64,000 nt of DNA, from positions 1 through 64,000 of the forward strand of contig JAVBSS010000014.1 of assembly GCA_031556525.1 (NCBI GenBank), written 5' to 3'. The translations under genes and the position numbers were made by a program. How positions within the stretch are numbered: position 1 is the first letter of the stretch; each line of letters begins with the position of its first letter. Source of the DNA: JAVBSN01 sp031556525. GTDB taxonomy: Bacteria > Bacillota > Clostridia > Lachnospirales > Lachnospiraceae. Below the pieces are notes generated by a model. It had not been told where the DNA came from and did not search any database. It saw only the letters and a list, made by a program, of their open reading frames with translations. Shown here one piece after another: positions 19,699 to 28,950 of the stretch.

Positions 19699-22083
19699 TT
19701 ATTTAATAAACTTCAATTTTTTTAGTATACCTAATAGTGTCGCTCTGATATATACATAATCGTTACTATTTATGGTCTCATTACTATAACTTGCCTGTTG
19801 TAAAATCCTTGTCATTCTTTCTATATCCATACTTACATCTTCACAATTAGTAATTATCCATTTCAATTGCATATTATGAGATGTCATAGTATTAAAATCA
19901 TTATCTTCTCGTCTTATCTTAGCACACAAATGCGCATATATATTCACTATATTGATACTATAATCCTTTGTATTAAAACTCCGTTTTCTTCTTACCAATA
20001 CTAACAGCCTTACTATCACTTTATATAATATATATATTAATAATACTCCTAATGCAACAAATATAACTATCCCAAATCTTCCTATAGAAAATTCACTAAG
20101 ACCTTGCCCATTTCCTCCTACATTACCACTAAAATTAATTCCTCCTCCGAAGAAACTCCAGAAATCTCCTCCCTCATCCTCTAATTCAAAAGAATAAGGT
20201 GTTACCTCTACAACTCTCCACCCAAAGTCTGGATCATATACTTCTACCCAAGCATGAGCCTTCGAATCATCGATTTCTACTTCAACCAAAGCAGTTTCCC
20301 CTAATGGATTATCTCCTTCAAACCAATTATTATAATCCGCACCATCAATAATTTCTCCATTCAACACTTTTTCATATGGGATTACATATCCTTCTATATA
20401 TCTAGCTGGAATTCCACAATATCTAAATATAAGCGTTGCCGCAGTTGCAAAATGAACACAAAAACCTTTTTGATTTTTAGTTAAAAAGTAATTAACATAG
20501 TCTTCATTTTTCGGAAGTCTTCCTGGTCTAAGGGTATATGGTATATTCTCCTGAAAATAATCTCTAACCTGTTCAATAATCTCCTCATCTGTACCACCAA
20601 ATCCTGCATTTTCACAAAACTCTTTAATAACATCAACATTATCATCTGGTATTAATAAATATTCTGGATCTGCCTCAATTTCATTATGATATTCAATCTT
20701 ATCATTATACAGATAATAATCAAAATAATATGTATTACCATAATACATTGAAGGTCCCACATAAGAATCAAGACACCAAAATGCAGTATATGTACCATCT
20801 TCTAATTCAGAATAATATGGTATATACGAACTGTATTCATCAGCATCAACATTCTCAACGGACATCTTCCCCTTGGCACTTCCATTAGCACCATTATCAA
20901 AATTTTCCCTTAATTGATTATATTCTTTATTCAAACTAGTCTTATGTTTTTCATATTGACTATGTTTATCATCATCATCTTTAAGAAAAGTTTTTCTCTC
21001 AACACCATTAGAAAGCCATCTTTGCGAAGTATAATTAACACCCACAAAACTTCTCAAATATATAGTATTATAAGTATAAGGTGTAAGTTTTACTATCAAA
21101 TCTGTTTGATAATCCAAATGAACATTACCTACATTACCTAATTCCCCTTCCTTCATTCCACCTACTTCTTCAAAACCATCAAATAAACCATTTATTCCAG
21201 ACATTGCAACAACAGACAATACATAATCACTATCGTTTCTAAAATAATCCCAGCTAGATGGCACACTAATATTACCACTCGGAAATATTACTAGCATCGC
21301 AAGTGTAAATATCATTGCAACAACCACTAAAAATGCACCTAGCTGTATCATTATTTTTCCATCAGAATGATAGAAATATTTTGTTATATCTTTTCTACTA
21401 ACCACTCTAAATTCTTCATTTTTCCCATTTCCCCTGTAATGACCACTTCTTTTCATTACGTATACTAGCATATATCCACTAAGTAATAGAATTGCATATA
21501 TAATATTAGGTTTCAATCCTATATAAGAACCAACTATCGCCATCGGCAATGTAATCGTAAGTGTTCTAAGAATACTCATCACATTTGACACAAACATATT
21601 TATCAATACACACATGCCCGCTCCCAAAAATGATAGACATATAGTTATAGTGTATATCCTATTCGTAATCTGCTCTGTATATTCCATAACACCTGGTAAA
21701 TCTAATATAATCTCCACTCTGCTAAAAAACACATTTACTAGCGCATAGAAACCACTGTTGATAGCTGTTGCAAATCCTCCAACCCCAAAAGCAAACACAA
21801 AAAATATCAATATGTATCCCACATTTTTTATCCATGGTTTATAGAAAATAAATGCCAAATAAAATGATACTACAAACAATGCTATTCCAACTACCAACTC
21901 ATTATATTCAACATTTAAAGATGACACAAAGCATCCTATACTTCCATACACTATAAAAAATACTGCAAGTCCTCTAGCTAAAAGTCCCAACAATACATTT
22001 CCTCTATTATATTCTGGATTACCTACTAGATTAACTCCCGTAGGCGACATCTCTTTTTCTTTAATTCTTTTCCTAAATAACAT
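19699..22083 (-). CDS. Transglutaminase-like membrane protein (TgpA type)
   Basis: 794 residues. About six or seven hydrophobic segments in the first 290 residues, an extracytoplasmic transglutaminase core with the catalytic cysteine in GFCVHFATAATLIFR, the histidine in KAHAWVEVYD and the aspartate-type position at the following VEVTP region, then a last transmembrane helix (about 665-690) and a basic cytoplasmic tail of DUF4129 type. The stop of the DUF58 gene abuts the ATG (TAG-ATG). The moxR-DUF58-TgpA gene order is well known across bacteria; functions remain poorly defined, envelope-linked peptide chemistry is likely. Confidence 0.92.
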   Translation of the reverse strand: MLFRKRIKEKEMSPTGVNLVGNPEYNRGNVLLGLLARGLAVFFIVYGSIGCFVSSLNVEYNELVVGIALFVVSFYLAFIFYKPWIKNVGYILIFFVFAFGVGGFATAINSGFYALVNVFFSRVEIILDLPGVMEYTEQITNRIYTITICLSFLGAGMCVLINMFVSNVMSILRTLTITLPMAIVGSYIGLKPNIIYAILLLSGYMLVYVMKRSGHYRGNGKNEEFRVVSRKDITKYFYHSDGKIMIQLGAFLVVVAMIFTLAMLVIFPSGNISVPSSWDYFRNDSDYVLSVVAMSGINGLFDGFEEVGGMKEGELGNVGNVHLDYQTDLIVKLTPYTYNTIYLRSFVGVNYTSQRWLSNGVERKTFLKDDDDKHSQYEKHKTSLNKEYNQLRENFDNGANGSAKGKMSVENVDADEYSSYIPYYSELEDGTYTAFWCLDSYVGPSMYYGNTYYFDYYLYNDKIEYHNEIEADPEYLLIPDDNVDVIKEFCENAGFGGTDEEIIEQVRDYFQENIPYTLRPGRLPKNEDYVNYFLTKNQKGFCVHFATAATLIFRYCGIPARYIEGYVIPYEKVLNGEIIDGADYNNWFEGDNPLGETALVEVEIDDSKAHAWVEVYDPDFGWRVVEVTPYSFELEDEGGDFWSFFGGGINFSGNVGGNGQGLSEFSIGRFGIVIFVALGVLLIYILYKVIVRLLVLVRRKRSFNTKDYSINIVNIYAHLCAKIRREDNDFNTMTSHNMQLKWIITNCEDVSMDIERMTRILQQASYSNETINSNDYVYIRATLLGILKKLKFIK

Positions 22084-23148
22084 CTAATAAACCCCTTTAT
22101 AAGATACCGTCACATTCTTATTTTTATATATTACTTCTTCCTCAGTTCCGTCACTCTCACTTACATAAATAACATTTTCTATTCTCTCAGCAGCATGCTT
22201 AAACTGTGAAATTCCCATATCTTTCTTAACATAAGGTTTTTCATAGAATATCTCTTTAAACATTTCATCTACACTATATATGTTCAATATAACTTTTTCT
22301 TTTATTTCATGAATATTCTCACTCCACCAATATAAAGTAAATGGCATGTTATTCATTATCAACTTAGAACCCACTGAATAGGCAACATCAATAATATTAT
22401 CCAAAATGTACTCATCGTCATTATATAATTCAATAAATACAGCTATCTGTTTAGAAGACATAGTAATATGTTCCTTAACCATAAGTTGTTCTTTCTTTGA
22501 TGACAATTTCCAATGTATATCCTTAAGACTATCTCCTGGTATATATTCTCGTATATCACTTATTTCAGCAAAATCACTACCCTTTTTGTAACTTTCTTCT
22601 GTATCATCATTACCTGTAACATACACGTTGCCATCTACCTCTATACCCTCTCTCACTACTGGATATAAAATGATATTATTATTAACTGATACCTTACATG
22701 TAGCATACCAGATATGCAACATATCCCAAACTGTAACATTATCAATATGTACATCAATTACACCACAAAATTCTGATTTAACAGGTAGTCTTACCACTTG
22801 CTCTCCCTTTGCATAAATAGGTACACTAATTTCAAGATTCTCCTTATGCTCATAAAACAAATTAGAATAAGAACAGTATATATTAGCATCCACTATCGGA
22901 ATTACGGTCTTGTTGTTTATCTTAAATATTATATAAAATTCCTGATTAACATCTATATCTTCCTTCACGCAATCAACCGAGATATCAAGTCGATTAATAA
23001 TATATTTAGATATAAATATCGACACAAACGGAAATACCAATAAAAATATCAATATATATAATACCGGAAAACTCTGAAACACAAAAAACAGATATCCTAT
23101 TAAAATAACTATTAAAATATAAGTAATTATATTAATTATTCTCTTCAT
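22084..23148 (-). CDS. DUF58 domain protein
   Basis: 354 residues. Two hydrophobic segments at the N-terminus (about 5-45), then a beta-rich extracellular-like domain, and the DUF58 signature GDSLKDIHWKLSSKKEQLMVKEH near residues 205-230. It is the usual partner of MoxR AAA ATPases; the C-terminal part has a von Willebrand-like fold in relatives. It sits between moxR (15-base gap) and the transglutaminase-like gene (no gap). Confidence 0.93.
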   Translation of the reverse strand: MKRIINIITYILIVILIGYLFFVFQSFPVLYILIFLLVFPFVSIFISKYIINRLDISVDCVKEDIDVNQEFYIIFKINNKTVIPIVDANIYCSYSNLFYEHKENLEISVPIYAKGEQVVRLPVKSEFCGVIDVHIDNVTVWDMLHIWYATCKVSVNNNIILYPVVREGIEVDGNVYVTGNDDTEESYKKGSDFAEISDIREYIPGDSLKDIHWKLSSKKEQLMVKEHITMSSKQIAVFIELYNDDEYILDNIIDVAYSVGSKLIMNNMPFTLYWWSENIHEIKEKVILNIYSVDEMFKEIFYEKPYVKKDMGISQFKHAAERIENVIYVSESDGTEEEVIYKNKNVTVSYKGVY

Positions 23149-23163
23149 AAAAATCCTCGTATA

Positions 23164-24090
23164 CTATGTTCTTGGCACTGGAACTGATTGATAAATAAGC
23201 TCTAATGCATCAGCAATAGTCAATCCATTAGCTTTGCCCTTAGGACTTAACTTAACTCTATGTGAAAACACATCATTAAATATAAAATGTATGTCCTCTG
23301 TAACCACGTAATCTCTACCCTTAATAAAAGCTACAGCCTTAGACATTTTAAGTAAGGCTATACTTCCTCTCGGACTAACTCCTACCAGTAGATTCTGATT
23401 ATCTCTAGTCTTTTCTGTTAACGTTACTATGTATTCATATATGCTTTCATGAACAAATACCTTTGAAACCATATCTTGAGCCATTACTACATCTTCTCTT
23501 GTTATCACTTGTTTCATATTATCCAAAGGATTATTAACATTGTCTTTAAGTATATTTATAGCATATATATGTTCTGGATATCCCATAGTCAAGCATACCA
23601 TAAATCTATCCAATTGAGACTCTGGCAACTTTTGTGTTCCAGAAGAACCTATTGGATTCTCAGTTGCTATTACTGTAAATGGTTCTGGTAATTTTCTTGT
23701 AACACCATCAACTGTAAATTTCTTCTCTTCCATTACCTCTAGCAAGGCTGATTGCGTTTTCGGTGAAGTTCTATTTATCTCATCCGCCAAAAACAAATTA
23801 CATAGAATAGATCCTGATTTGTATTCAAAGTCACCTAATTTACTATTGTACATAGAAAAACCAACTATATCACTTGGTAGTACGTCCGGTGTAAACTGTA
23901 CTCTTCTATAATCCATAGACATAGACCCTGCCAACGCAACTGCTAATGTCGTCTTACCTACACCTGGTATATCTTCAAGCAATACATGTCCACCTGCTAA
24001 TACTGCTGCTACTACTTTATCTATTACATCATCCTTACCTTTTACTACTTTTCTTATCTCGTCCGTTACTCCTAATACTTTTCCCTTCAC
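23164..24090 (-). CDS. MoxR-family AAA ATPase
   Basis: 308 residues. Walker A PGVGKT near residue 43-48, the family segment RVQFTPDVLPSDIVGF, Walker B FLADEINRTSPKTQSALLEVMEE, and sensor ATENPIG. MoxR proteins act as chaperones that activate partner proteins, usually with VWA or DUF58 partners encoded next door, as here. The start is GTG, supported by AGGAGGG seven bases upstream. First gene of a tightly packed block that runs through DUF58, TgpA-like and the TerB-AAA gene. Confidence 0.95.
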   Translation of the reverse strand: MKGKVLGVTDEIRKVVKGKDDVIDKVVAAVLAGGHVLLEDIPGVGKTTLAVALAGSMSMDYRRVQFTPDVLPSDIVGFSMYNSKLGDFEYKSGSILCNLFLADEINRTSPKTQSALLEVMEEKKFTVDGVTRKLPEPFTVIATENPIGSSGTQKLPESQLDRFMVCLTMGYPEHIYAINILKDNVNNPLDNMKQVITREDVVMAQDMVSKVFVHESIYEYIVTLTEKTRDNQNLLVGVSPRGSIALLKMSKAVAFIKGRDYVVTEDIHFIFNDVFSHRVKLSPKGKANGLTIADALELIYQSVPVPRT

Positions 24091-24164
24091 AACATACCCT
24101 CCTACTAAAATCTTATCTGTATATTATAACTCTTTTTACTCATTTCCACCATACTATATATAAG

Positions 24165-24218
24165 AAAATGCACTATGAAATGTTATGTGTCCTTAACTTA
24201 ACTTTCAAAGTGCATTTT
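24165..24218 (-). terminator. Probable terminator of serS
   Basis: Inverted repeat AAAATGCACT (24165-24174) / AGTGCATTTT (24209-24218) with an inner TGAAA/TTTCA pairing. On the reverse strand the last arm ends in TTTT. It lies 23 bases after the serS stop and before moxR. The T tract is short, so efficiency is uncertain. Confidence 0.5.
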
Positions 24219-24240
24219 AGATTTATATCTTAGTATTCAA

Positions 24241-25518
24241 TTATTTTATTACTGATTTTCCACCCATATATGGTCTTAATGCTTCTGGTATATTAATTGA
24301 ACCATCTTCGTTAAGATTATTCTCTAAGAATGCAATTAACATTCTTGGTGGTGCAACTACTGTATTATTTAGTGTATGAGCGAAATATTTTCCATCAGCT
24401 CCATTTACACGTATTTTAAGTCTTCTAGCTTGTGCATCACCTAAATTAGAACAACTTCCAACTTCAAAGTATTTCTTCTGTCTTGGTGACCATGCTTCAA
24501 CATCTATTGATTTAACCTTAAGATCCGCCAAATCTCCAGAACAACACTCTAATGTTCTTACTGGAATATCTAATGTACGGAATAAATCAACTGTATTCTC
24601 CCATAACTTATCAAACCACATCATACTATCTTCTGGTTTACATACAACTATCATCTCTTGTTTTTCAAATTGATGTATTCTATATACTCCACGTTCTTCA
24701 ATACCATGTGCACCTTTTTCTTTTCTAAAGCAAGGTGAATAACTTGTTAAAGTGTGTGGTAATTCTTCCTCTTGTACAATTGTATCTATAAACTTACCAA
24801 TCATTGAATGCTCGCTTGTTCCAATAAGGTATAAGTCTTCACCTTCAATCTTATACATCATTGCATCCATCTCTGCAAAACTCATAACTCCAGTAACTAC
24901 TTCACTACGAATCATGTATGGTGGAATACAATAAGTAAATCCTCTATCAATCATAAAATCTCTTGCATAAGAGACTACTGCTGAATGTAATCTAGCTATA
25001 TCTCCCATTAGGTAATAGAATCCATTACCTGCAACTTTTCTTGCACTATCAAGATCTAATCCCTTAAGATTCTCCATTATTTCAGAATGATAAGGTATCT
25101 CAAAATCTGGAACTAATGGTTCACCGTATTTCTTAACTTCTACATTTTCACTATCATCTTTACCAATAGGAACACTTGGATCAATAATATTAGGAATAAC
25201 CATCATTATATTCTTAATCTTCTCAGACAATTCAGCTTCTTTAACTTCTAATTCAGCAAGATGTGCAGAAAACTCTGTTACTTTTTTCTTAGTCTCTTCT
25301 GCTTCTTCCTTCTTGCCCTGAGCCATTAATGCACCAATTTCCTTAGAAACTTTATTTCTATTAGCTCTTAACGCATCTGCCTCACCCTGTATATTTCTAC
25401 TCTCTATATCAAGCGCAATAACTTCATCTACTAACTCTAATTTGCTCTCTTGAAATTTGTTTTTAATATTTTGTTTTACTACCTCTGGATTCTCTCTTAA
25501 AAATCTAATGTCTAACAT
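24241..25518 (-). CDS. serS: Seryl-tRNA synthetase
   Basis: 425 residues. Long coiled-coil arm at residues about 30-105, then the class II core: TSYSPCFRKEKGAHGIEERGVYRIHQFEKQEM-type motif 2 region (near 255-290) and motif 3 HTLNNTVVAPPRMLIAFLEN near 375-400. It charges tRNA-Ser. AGGAGGAAATT precedes the ATG. The 64 bases upstream are too short for a T-box, and none is visible. Confidence 0.98.
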   Translation of the reverse strand: MLDIRFLRENPEVVKQNIKNKFQESKLELVDEVIALDIESRNIQGEADALRANRNKVSKEIGALMAQGKKEEAEETKKKVTEFSAHLAELEVKEAELSEKIKNIMMVIPNIIDPSVPIGKDDSENVEVKKYGEPLVPDFEIPYHSEIMENLKGLDLDSARKVAGNGFYYLMGDIARLHSAVVSYARDFMIDRGFTYCIPPYMIRSEVVTGVMSFAEMDAMMYKIEGEDLYLIGTSEHSMIGKFIDTIVQEEELPHTLTSYSPCFRKEKGAHGIEERGVYRIHQFEKQEMIVVCKPEDSMMWFDKLWENTVDLFRTLDIPVRTLECCSGDLADLKVKSIDVEAWSPRQKKYFEVGSCSNLGDAQARRLKIRVNGADGKYFAHTLNNTVVAPPRMLIAFLENNLNEDGSINIPEALRPYMGGKSVIK

Positions 25519-25582
25519 TATAATTTCCTCCTAAATCTTACTGTACAATTAACACATATCGCTATTATATATTTATATAATT

Positions 25583-26398
25583 TTAAATGCAAGGTACTTG
25601 TATGTATTTTTCAATAACAGGCAACAATCCTTCTTCATCATTCGACAAAGTAATATAATCCGCTACCTCTTTAACTACTTTTTGAGCATTTGCCATTGCA
25701 ACGCCAATTCCTGCATATTTTATCATAGACATATCATTAAAACCATCACCACATGCAATAACATTTTCAATCTTCATTCCTAATGCACTTACTAGTCTAT
25801 CTAATGATGCTGCCTTGTCTATACCCTTAGGCATAACCTCTATAAAAAATGGTTCTGAACGATATATACTTGCTCTATTGCCATATAAATTTACTAACTC
25901 TTCTTCATATTTTGGTGCTACATCTGACTTAGCCGTTAACAAGCACTTATTAACAGGGAAATCTACATAATCTACAAAATTCTGAAGTTCCTTTATTGAA
26001 AGTCCATTAATTCTAGCTTCGAATTCCATCCATTCATCTACTCTAGTTCCTGTAATTACTCCATTTTTTTCATATGTAACCAAACCGATATCACTTTTTA
26101 TTGCAAATTCATATAACTTTTCAATCATATCATACTCTAATGTTTTCTGATATACAACCTCACCAGTCTTAGCATTAATAACTCTAGCACCATTATACGA
26201 TAATATATAGCCACCATATTTCTCTAACTCTAATTGTTTCGCAATCTCATTCATGCCAGGTGTTGGTCTTCCTGATGCTAATACAACTATGTGTCCGTGT
26301 TTCTGTATATTAATTAGATTCCTTAACGTTCTTGGTGATATTTCCTTTTTTGAATTAGTTAATGTACCATCTATATCAAGCACTAACATTTTCTTCAT
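25583..26398 (-). CDS. Cof-type HAD-superfamily phosphatase
   Basis: 271 residues. Motif I LDIDGTLTNSKKEIS near the N-terminus, motif II (S/T) in VVLASGRPTPGM, and motif IV GDGFNDMSMIKYAGIGVAM near residue 220 place it in the Cof/YidA subgroup with a C2 cap. Such enzymes dephosphorylate sugar phosphates or cofactors such as pyridoxal phosphate; the substrate is not predictable here. 64 bases separate it from serS downstream. Confidence 0.94.
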   Translation of the reverse strand: MKKMLVLDIDGTLTNSKKEISPRTLRNLINIQKHGHIVVLASGRPTPGMNEIAKQLELEKYGGYILSYNGARVINAKTGEVVYQKTLEYDMIEKLYEFAIKSDIGLVTYEKNGVITGTRVDEWMEFEARINGLSIKELQNFVDYVDFPVNKCLLTAKSDVAPKYEEELVNLYGNRASIYRSEPFFIEVMPKGIDKAASLDRLVSALGMKIENVIACGDGFNDMSMIKYAGIGVAMANAQKVVKEVADYITLSNDEEGLLPVIEKYIQVPCI

Positions 26399-26428
26399 AA
26401 CTTATACCTGTACTTTCTATACTATTCT

Positions 26429-26502
26429 CACTTAGTAAGGTATTGTCGAGCTTAGTGAGAATACATACCTATACACTTAATGAGGTCTTTTCGAATTTAG
26501 TG
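26429..26502. repeat. Two tandem imperfect 29-base repeats with internal dyads
   Basis: Copies at 26429-26457 and 26474-26502 match at 23 of 29 positions and are spaced 45 bases apart. Each starts CACTTA and ends TTAGTG, a near-dyad with a conserved TCGA in the middle. They lie in the gap just upstream of the HAD phosphatase gene (its start is at 26398), a place suited to operator sites. Two copies only, so a CRISPR array is not indicated. Confidence 0.6.
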
Positions 26503-26565
26503 GATATGGTATATCTAAATGGTATACCACACCCAAACAATTATAACTAAGTTATACTAAAAGTG

Positions 26566-26610
26566 CAAGAAAAAAGGAGTTATATCTCTATTTCTAGTGA
26601 TATAACTCCT
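26566..26610 (-). terminator. Intrinsic terminator after the 702-aa gene
   Basis: Perfect 12-bp stem AGGAGTTATATC (26575-26586) / complement (26599-26610), with CTTTTTT following on the reverse strand. It begins about 20 bases after the stop at 26633. Confidence 0.88.
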
Positions 26611-26632
26611 ATAATCATTCTATATTCTTTAA

Positions 26633-28741
26633 TTATACTAACGGATACATATCTATATTAAGTTTCTTAATAGTCTGATATGTCTTAGCACGTAACTCTT
26701 CTGCTTCAAATATAGATAACATTAAATCCTTATCAAATTTATTACTCATAAGGAAGTTAACCCAATCTTCTACATATGCATTAACATATTCTATATTATC
26801 TTCAGTTCTATCTACTAAATGGTTACTAACTCCGTTAATGTATTCAATAATATTAGGTTCTTGTTTCTTATTAGCTACAGGTGTTTCACTTGATTCATCA
26901 GATAATTCAATAACCTTACCTGTCTTAGTAATAATTACTCTCTTATTAGGTGTTGAATCAGCAATCTTAGGTGCATTAGCATTTCTTCTAGTTACAAGAA
27001 TCTCTATTACTTTAATCAAACAAGCAACACTGTAAGTACATTCTTCAGGAGTTTGCTTATCTCTTTCCTTTTCAAGATATTGATACCATAACCACTCTGC
27101 TTTATATAACAATTCTGCTATCTCTGGATTATCAATAAGTCTTCTTAAATTATCATCCATTGATACTGCAGCAACTTTACCAAAACCAAACTTACCAGCA
27201 ACATTTCCTTGTGATTGTGTTGATTTGTACTTATTTGGTAACATTATAGCATTATAAGTATCAACAACTAACTTCTTCGCTTTATCTTCATCATAACTAC
27301 TTCCTATGATATCAATCTTATTATTATAAAGACCATTCTTAACCATATCTGCAGCTGTCATAAATATTAAGTGCTTTTGTCTATCTTCTAATAATTTCTT
27401 AATCTCGTAATTATTCTTGCTCTTCTCTAATATACTATTCTTTCTAACTTTGAACGCTTTGATTTTCTCTTTAACACTAAAGAATAATTTCAATAAAGTT
27501 GGATTAGCATTAACATAATTTCCTATCCAATTAAGCTCAACATATTGATGCTCAATCTTGCTAGAAATCTCATATACATTATACCCATCAAATATTACAC
27601 ATAGAGTAGTATATAACATATCTAATATCTCATACTTCTCTTCCCATGAGCGAGATGATAAATCTTGATTAACTAATGCTTTAATTCCACAATCATGGAA
27701 CACAAGATTATATTCATATAATCCTTCAAAAACATTACTCTTATCTGTAAGAGAAGCACCTACACCAAGTATTTGAAGATTTTTCTTCATATTTGGTTCG
27801 TCTTCAATATATTTGTATACCTTTCTTACAAACATAGAAACTTCGTTAATCAAACTATCTATTCTTCTATTGTATATGTCTTGTTTTGAAATAGCTGTAA
27901 TAACTGTTCTACTTAAAACATTTGTATATTGTGTACTATTACAATTTCTTATCAATTCCTTGAAGCTATCATATACAATAAGATTATCTATTGGAATATG
28001 TTCTGCATTAAGACCATAGAATTCAAATGCCTTCTCATAATCTTTCATCTTTATAAAAGAATTAAACATACCCATACTAAATTGAACTTTGTAATCATTA
28101 CCGATATGTGTATCTTCAACAAAATAGTCAAATAATACTTCTAAATTATTAAGATATGCTTCTGAATTAGATGCTGAAGCTGGAATATCCATATCCATAA
28201 CAACATTGAACAAATCCAAATATCCCATAACTGCTTTATCAAAACACTTAGGTCTCTCATCTGTATCTACTATCTGGTAACATGTATTGATTAGTAATGG
28301 TGCAATTCTCTCCCCAACAAGTCTCATTGCATCTCCAAACTTCTCTAACTGATATAAATATATTAACCATATACTATATCTATATATGCCTGTAGTCGTT
28401 ATAGCAACATCTGTATCACTTGGATCTATATCCCCATAAACAAACTTAAACAAAGGCGCTATCCACTCGTCTATCTCATATTTTCCTTGTTTCTTAATAT
28501 TCTCTTCAACAAATTCAGCCAATTCATATAATTTGGTGCACTGAACTTTTACATCATCATCTACTACCATGTTAGCCAAATCAAAATTACTATCCTTAAG
28601 GTAGTCAATTACTAATGCATAGAATCCTTCTTCTACTTGTTCATTTAGAAATCTAACAAGCATTCCTTTGTTATTTGATGCTGCGATGGTTAACACATTA
28701 TTGTCTCCACCGGAAGCAATATTAGCTGGTAATGACATCAT
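26633..28741 (-). CDS. Large helical protein of unknown family
   Basis: 702 residues from ATG 28741; the longer frame to 28762 is rejected because its first codons contain the ribosome binding site AAGGAGGA (8 bases before ATG-ATG). No signal peptide or membrane segment. The sequence is rich in alternating aromatic and acidic helix patterns over about residues 20-450, suggesting an alpha-solenoid; residues around 455-485 are basic and charged, possibly coiled coil; a low-complexity linker around 620-640 follows. I recognise no motif. It is monocistronic: 211 bases separate it from the MutS-like gene upstream and its own terminator lies downstream. Presumably cytosolic scaffold or sensor, which is only an inference. 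Confidence 0.75.
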   Translation of the reverse strand: MMSLPANIASGGDNNVLTIAASNNKGMLVRFLNEQVEEGFYALVIDYLKDSNFDLANMVVDDDVKVQCTKLYELAEFVEENIKKQGKYEIDEWIAPLFKFVYGDIDPSDTDVAITTTGIYRYSIWLIYLYQLEKFGDAMRLVGERIAPLLINTCYQIVDTDERPKCFDKAVMGYLDLFNVVMDMDIPASASNSEAYLNNLEVLFDYFVEDTHIGNDYKVQFSMGMFNSFIKMKDYEKAFEFYGLNAEHIPIDNLIVYDSFKELIRNCNSTQYTNVLSRTVITAISKQDIYNRRIDSLINEVSMFVRKVYKYIEDEPNMKKNLQILGVGASLTDKSNVFEGLYEYNLVFHDCGIKALVNQDLSSRSWEEKYEILDMLYTTLCVIFDGYNVYEISSKIEHQYVELNWIGNYVNANPTLLKLFFSVKEKIKAFKVRKNSILEKSKNNYEIKKLLEDRQKHLIFMTAADMVKNGLYNNKIDIIGSSYDEDKAKKLVVDTYNAIMLPNKYKSTQSQGNVAGKFGFGKVAAVSMDDNLRRLIDNPEIAELLYKAEWLWYQYLEKERDKQTPEECTYSVACLIKVIEILVTRRNANAPKIADSTPNKRVIITKTGKVIELSDESSETPVANKKQEPNIIEYINGVSNHLVDRTEDNIEYVNAYVEDWVNFLMSNKFDKDLMLSIFEAEELRAKTYQTIKKLNIDMYPLV

Positions 28742-28903
28742 TTTCGTATCCTCCTTATACACATACTTTAAAATATCTATGTATATTATATATAAATAAT
28801 TCTATCTAATTTATATAATAGCACAACATAATTTTTCTTTCAATAGCCATATTTGCATTATATGTATAAATTAATTAAATTTTCTTGTATACTTTTCACA
28901 ATG

Positions 28904-28942
28904 ATTAATGCACAAAAAAACATTGCCTTTTTGTGCATTAAT
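28904..28942 (-). terminator. Perfect 15-bp hairpin after the MutS-like gene
   Basis: Arms 28904-28918 and 28928-28942 (ATTAATGCACAAAAA and complement), loop of 9. It lies 8 bases after the stop at 28951. The arm itself contains A5/T5; no long T run follows on the reverse strand, so it may be a terminator or an mRNA end stabiliser. Confidence 0.6.
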
Positions 28943-28950
28943 TACATTTT

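Noticed and set aside
25519..25582. T-box leader before serS
   Set aside because: The gap is only 64 bases with no specifier or antiterminator; the same holds for glyS.
26429..26502. Possible small CRISPR array
   Set aside because: Only two imperfect copies with 6 mismatches, no third repeat or cas genes.
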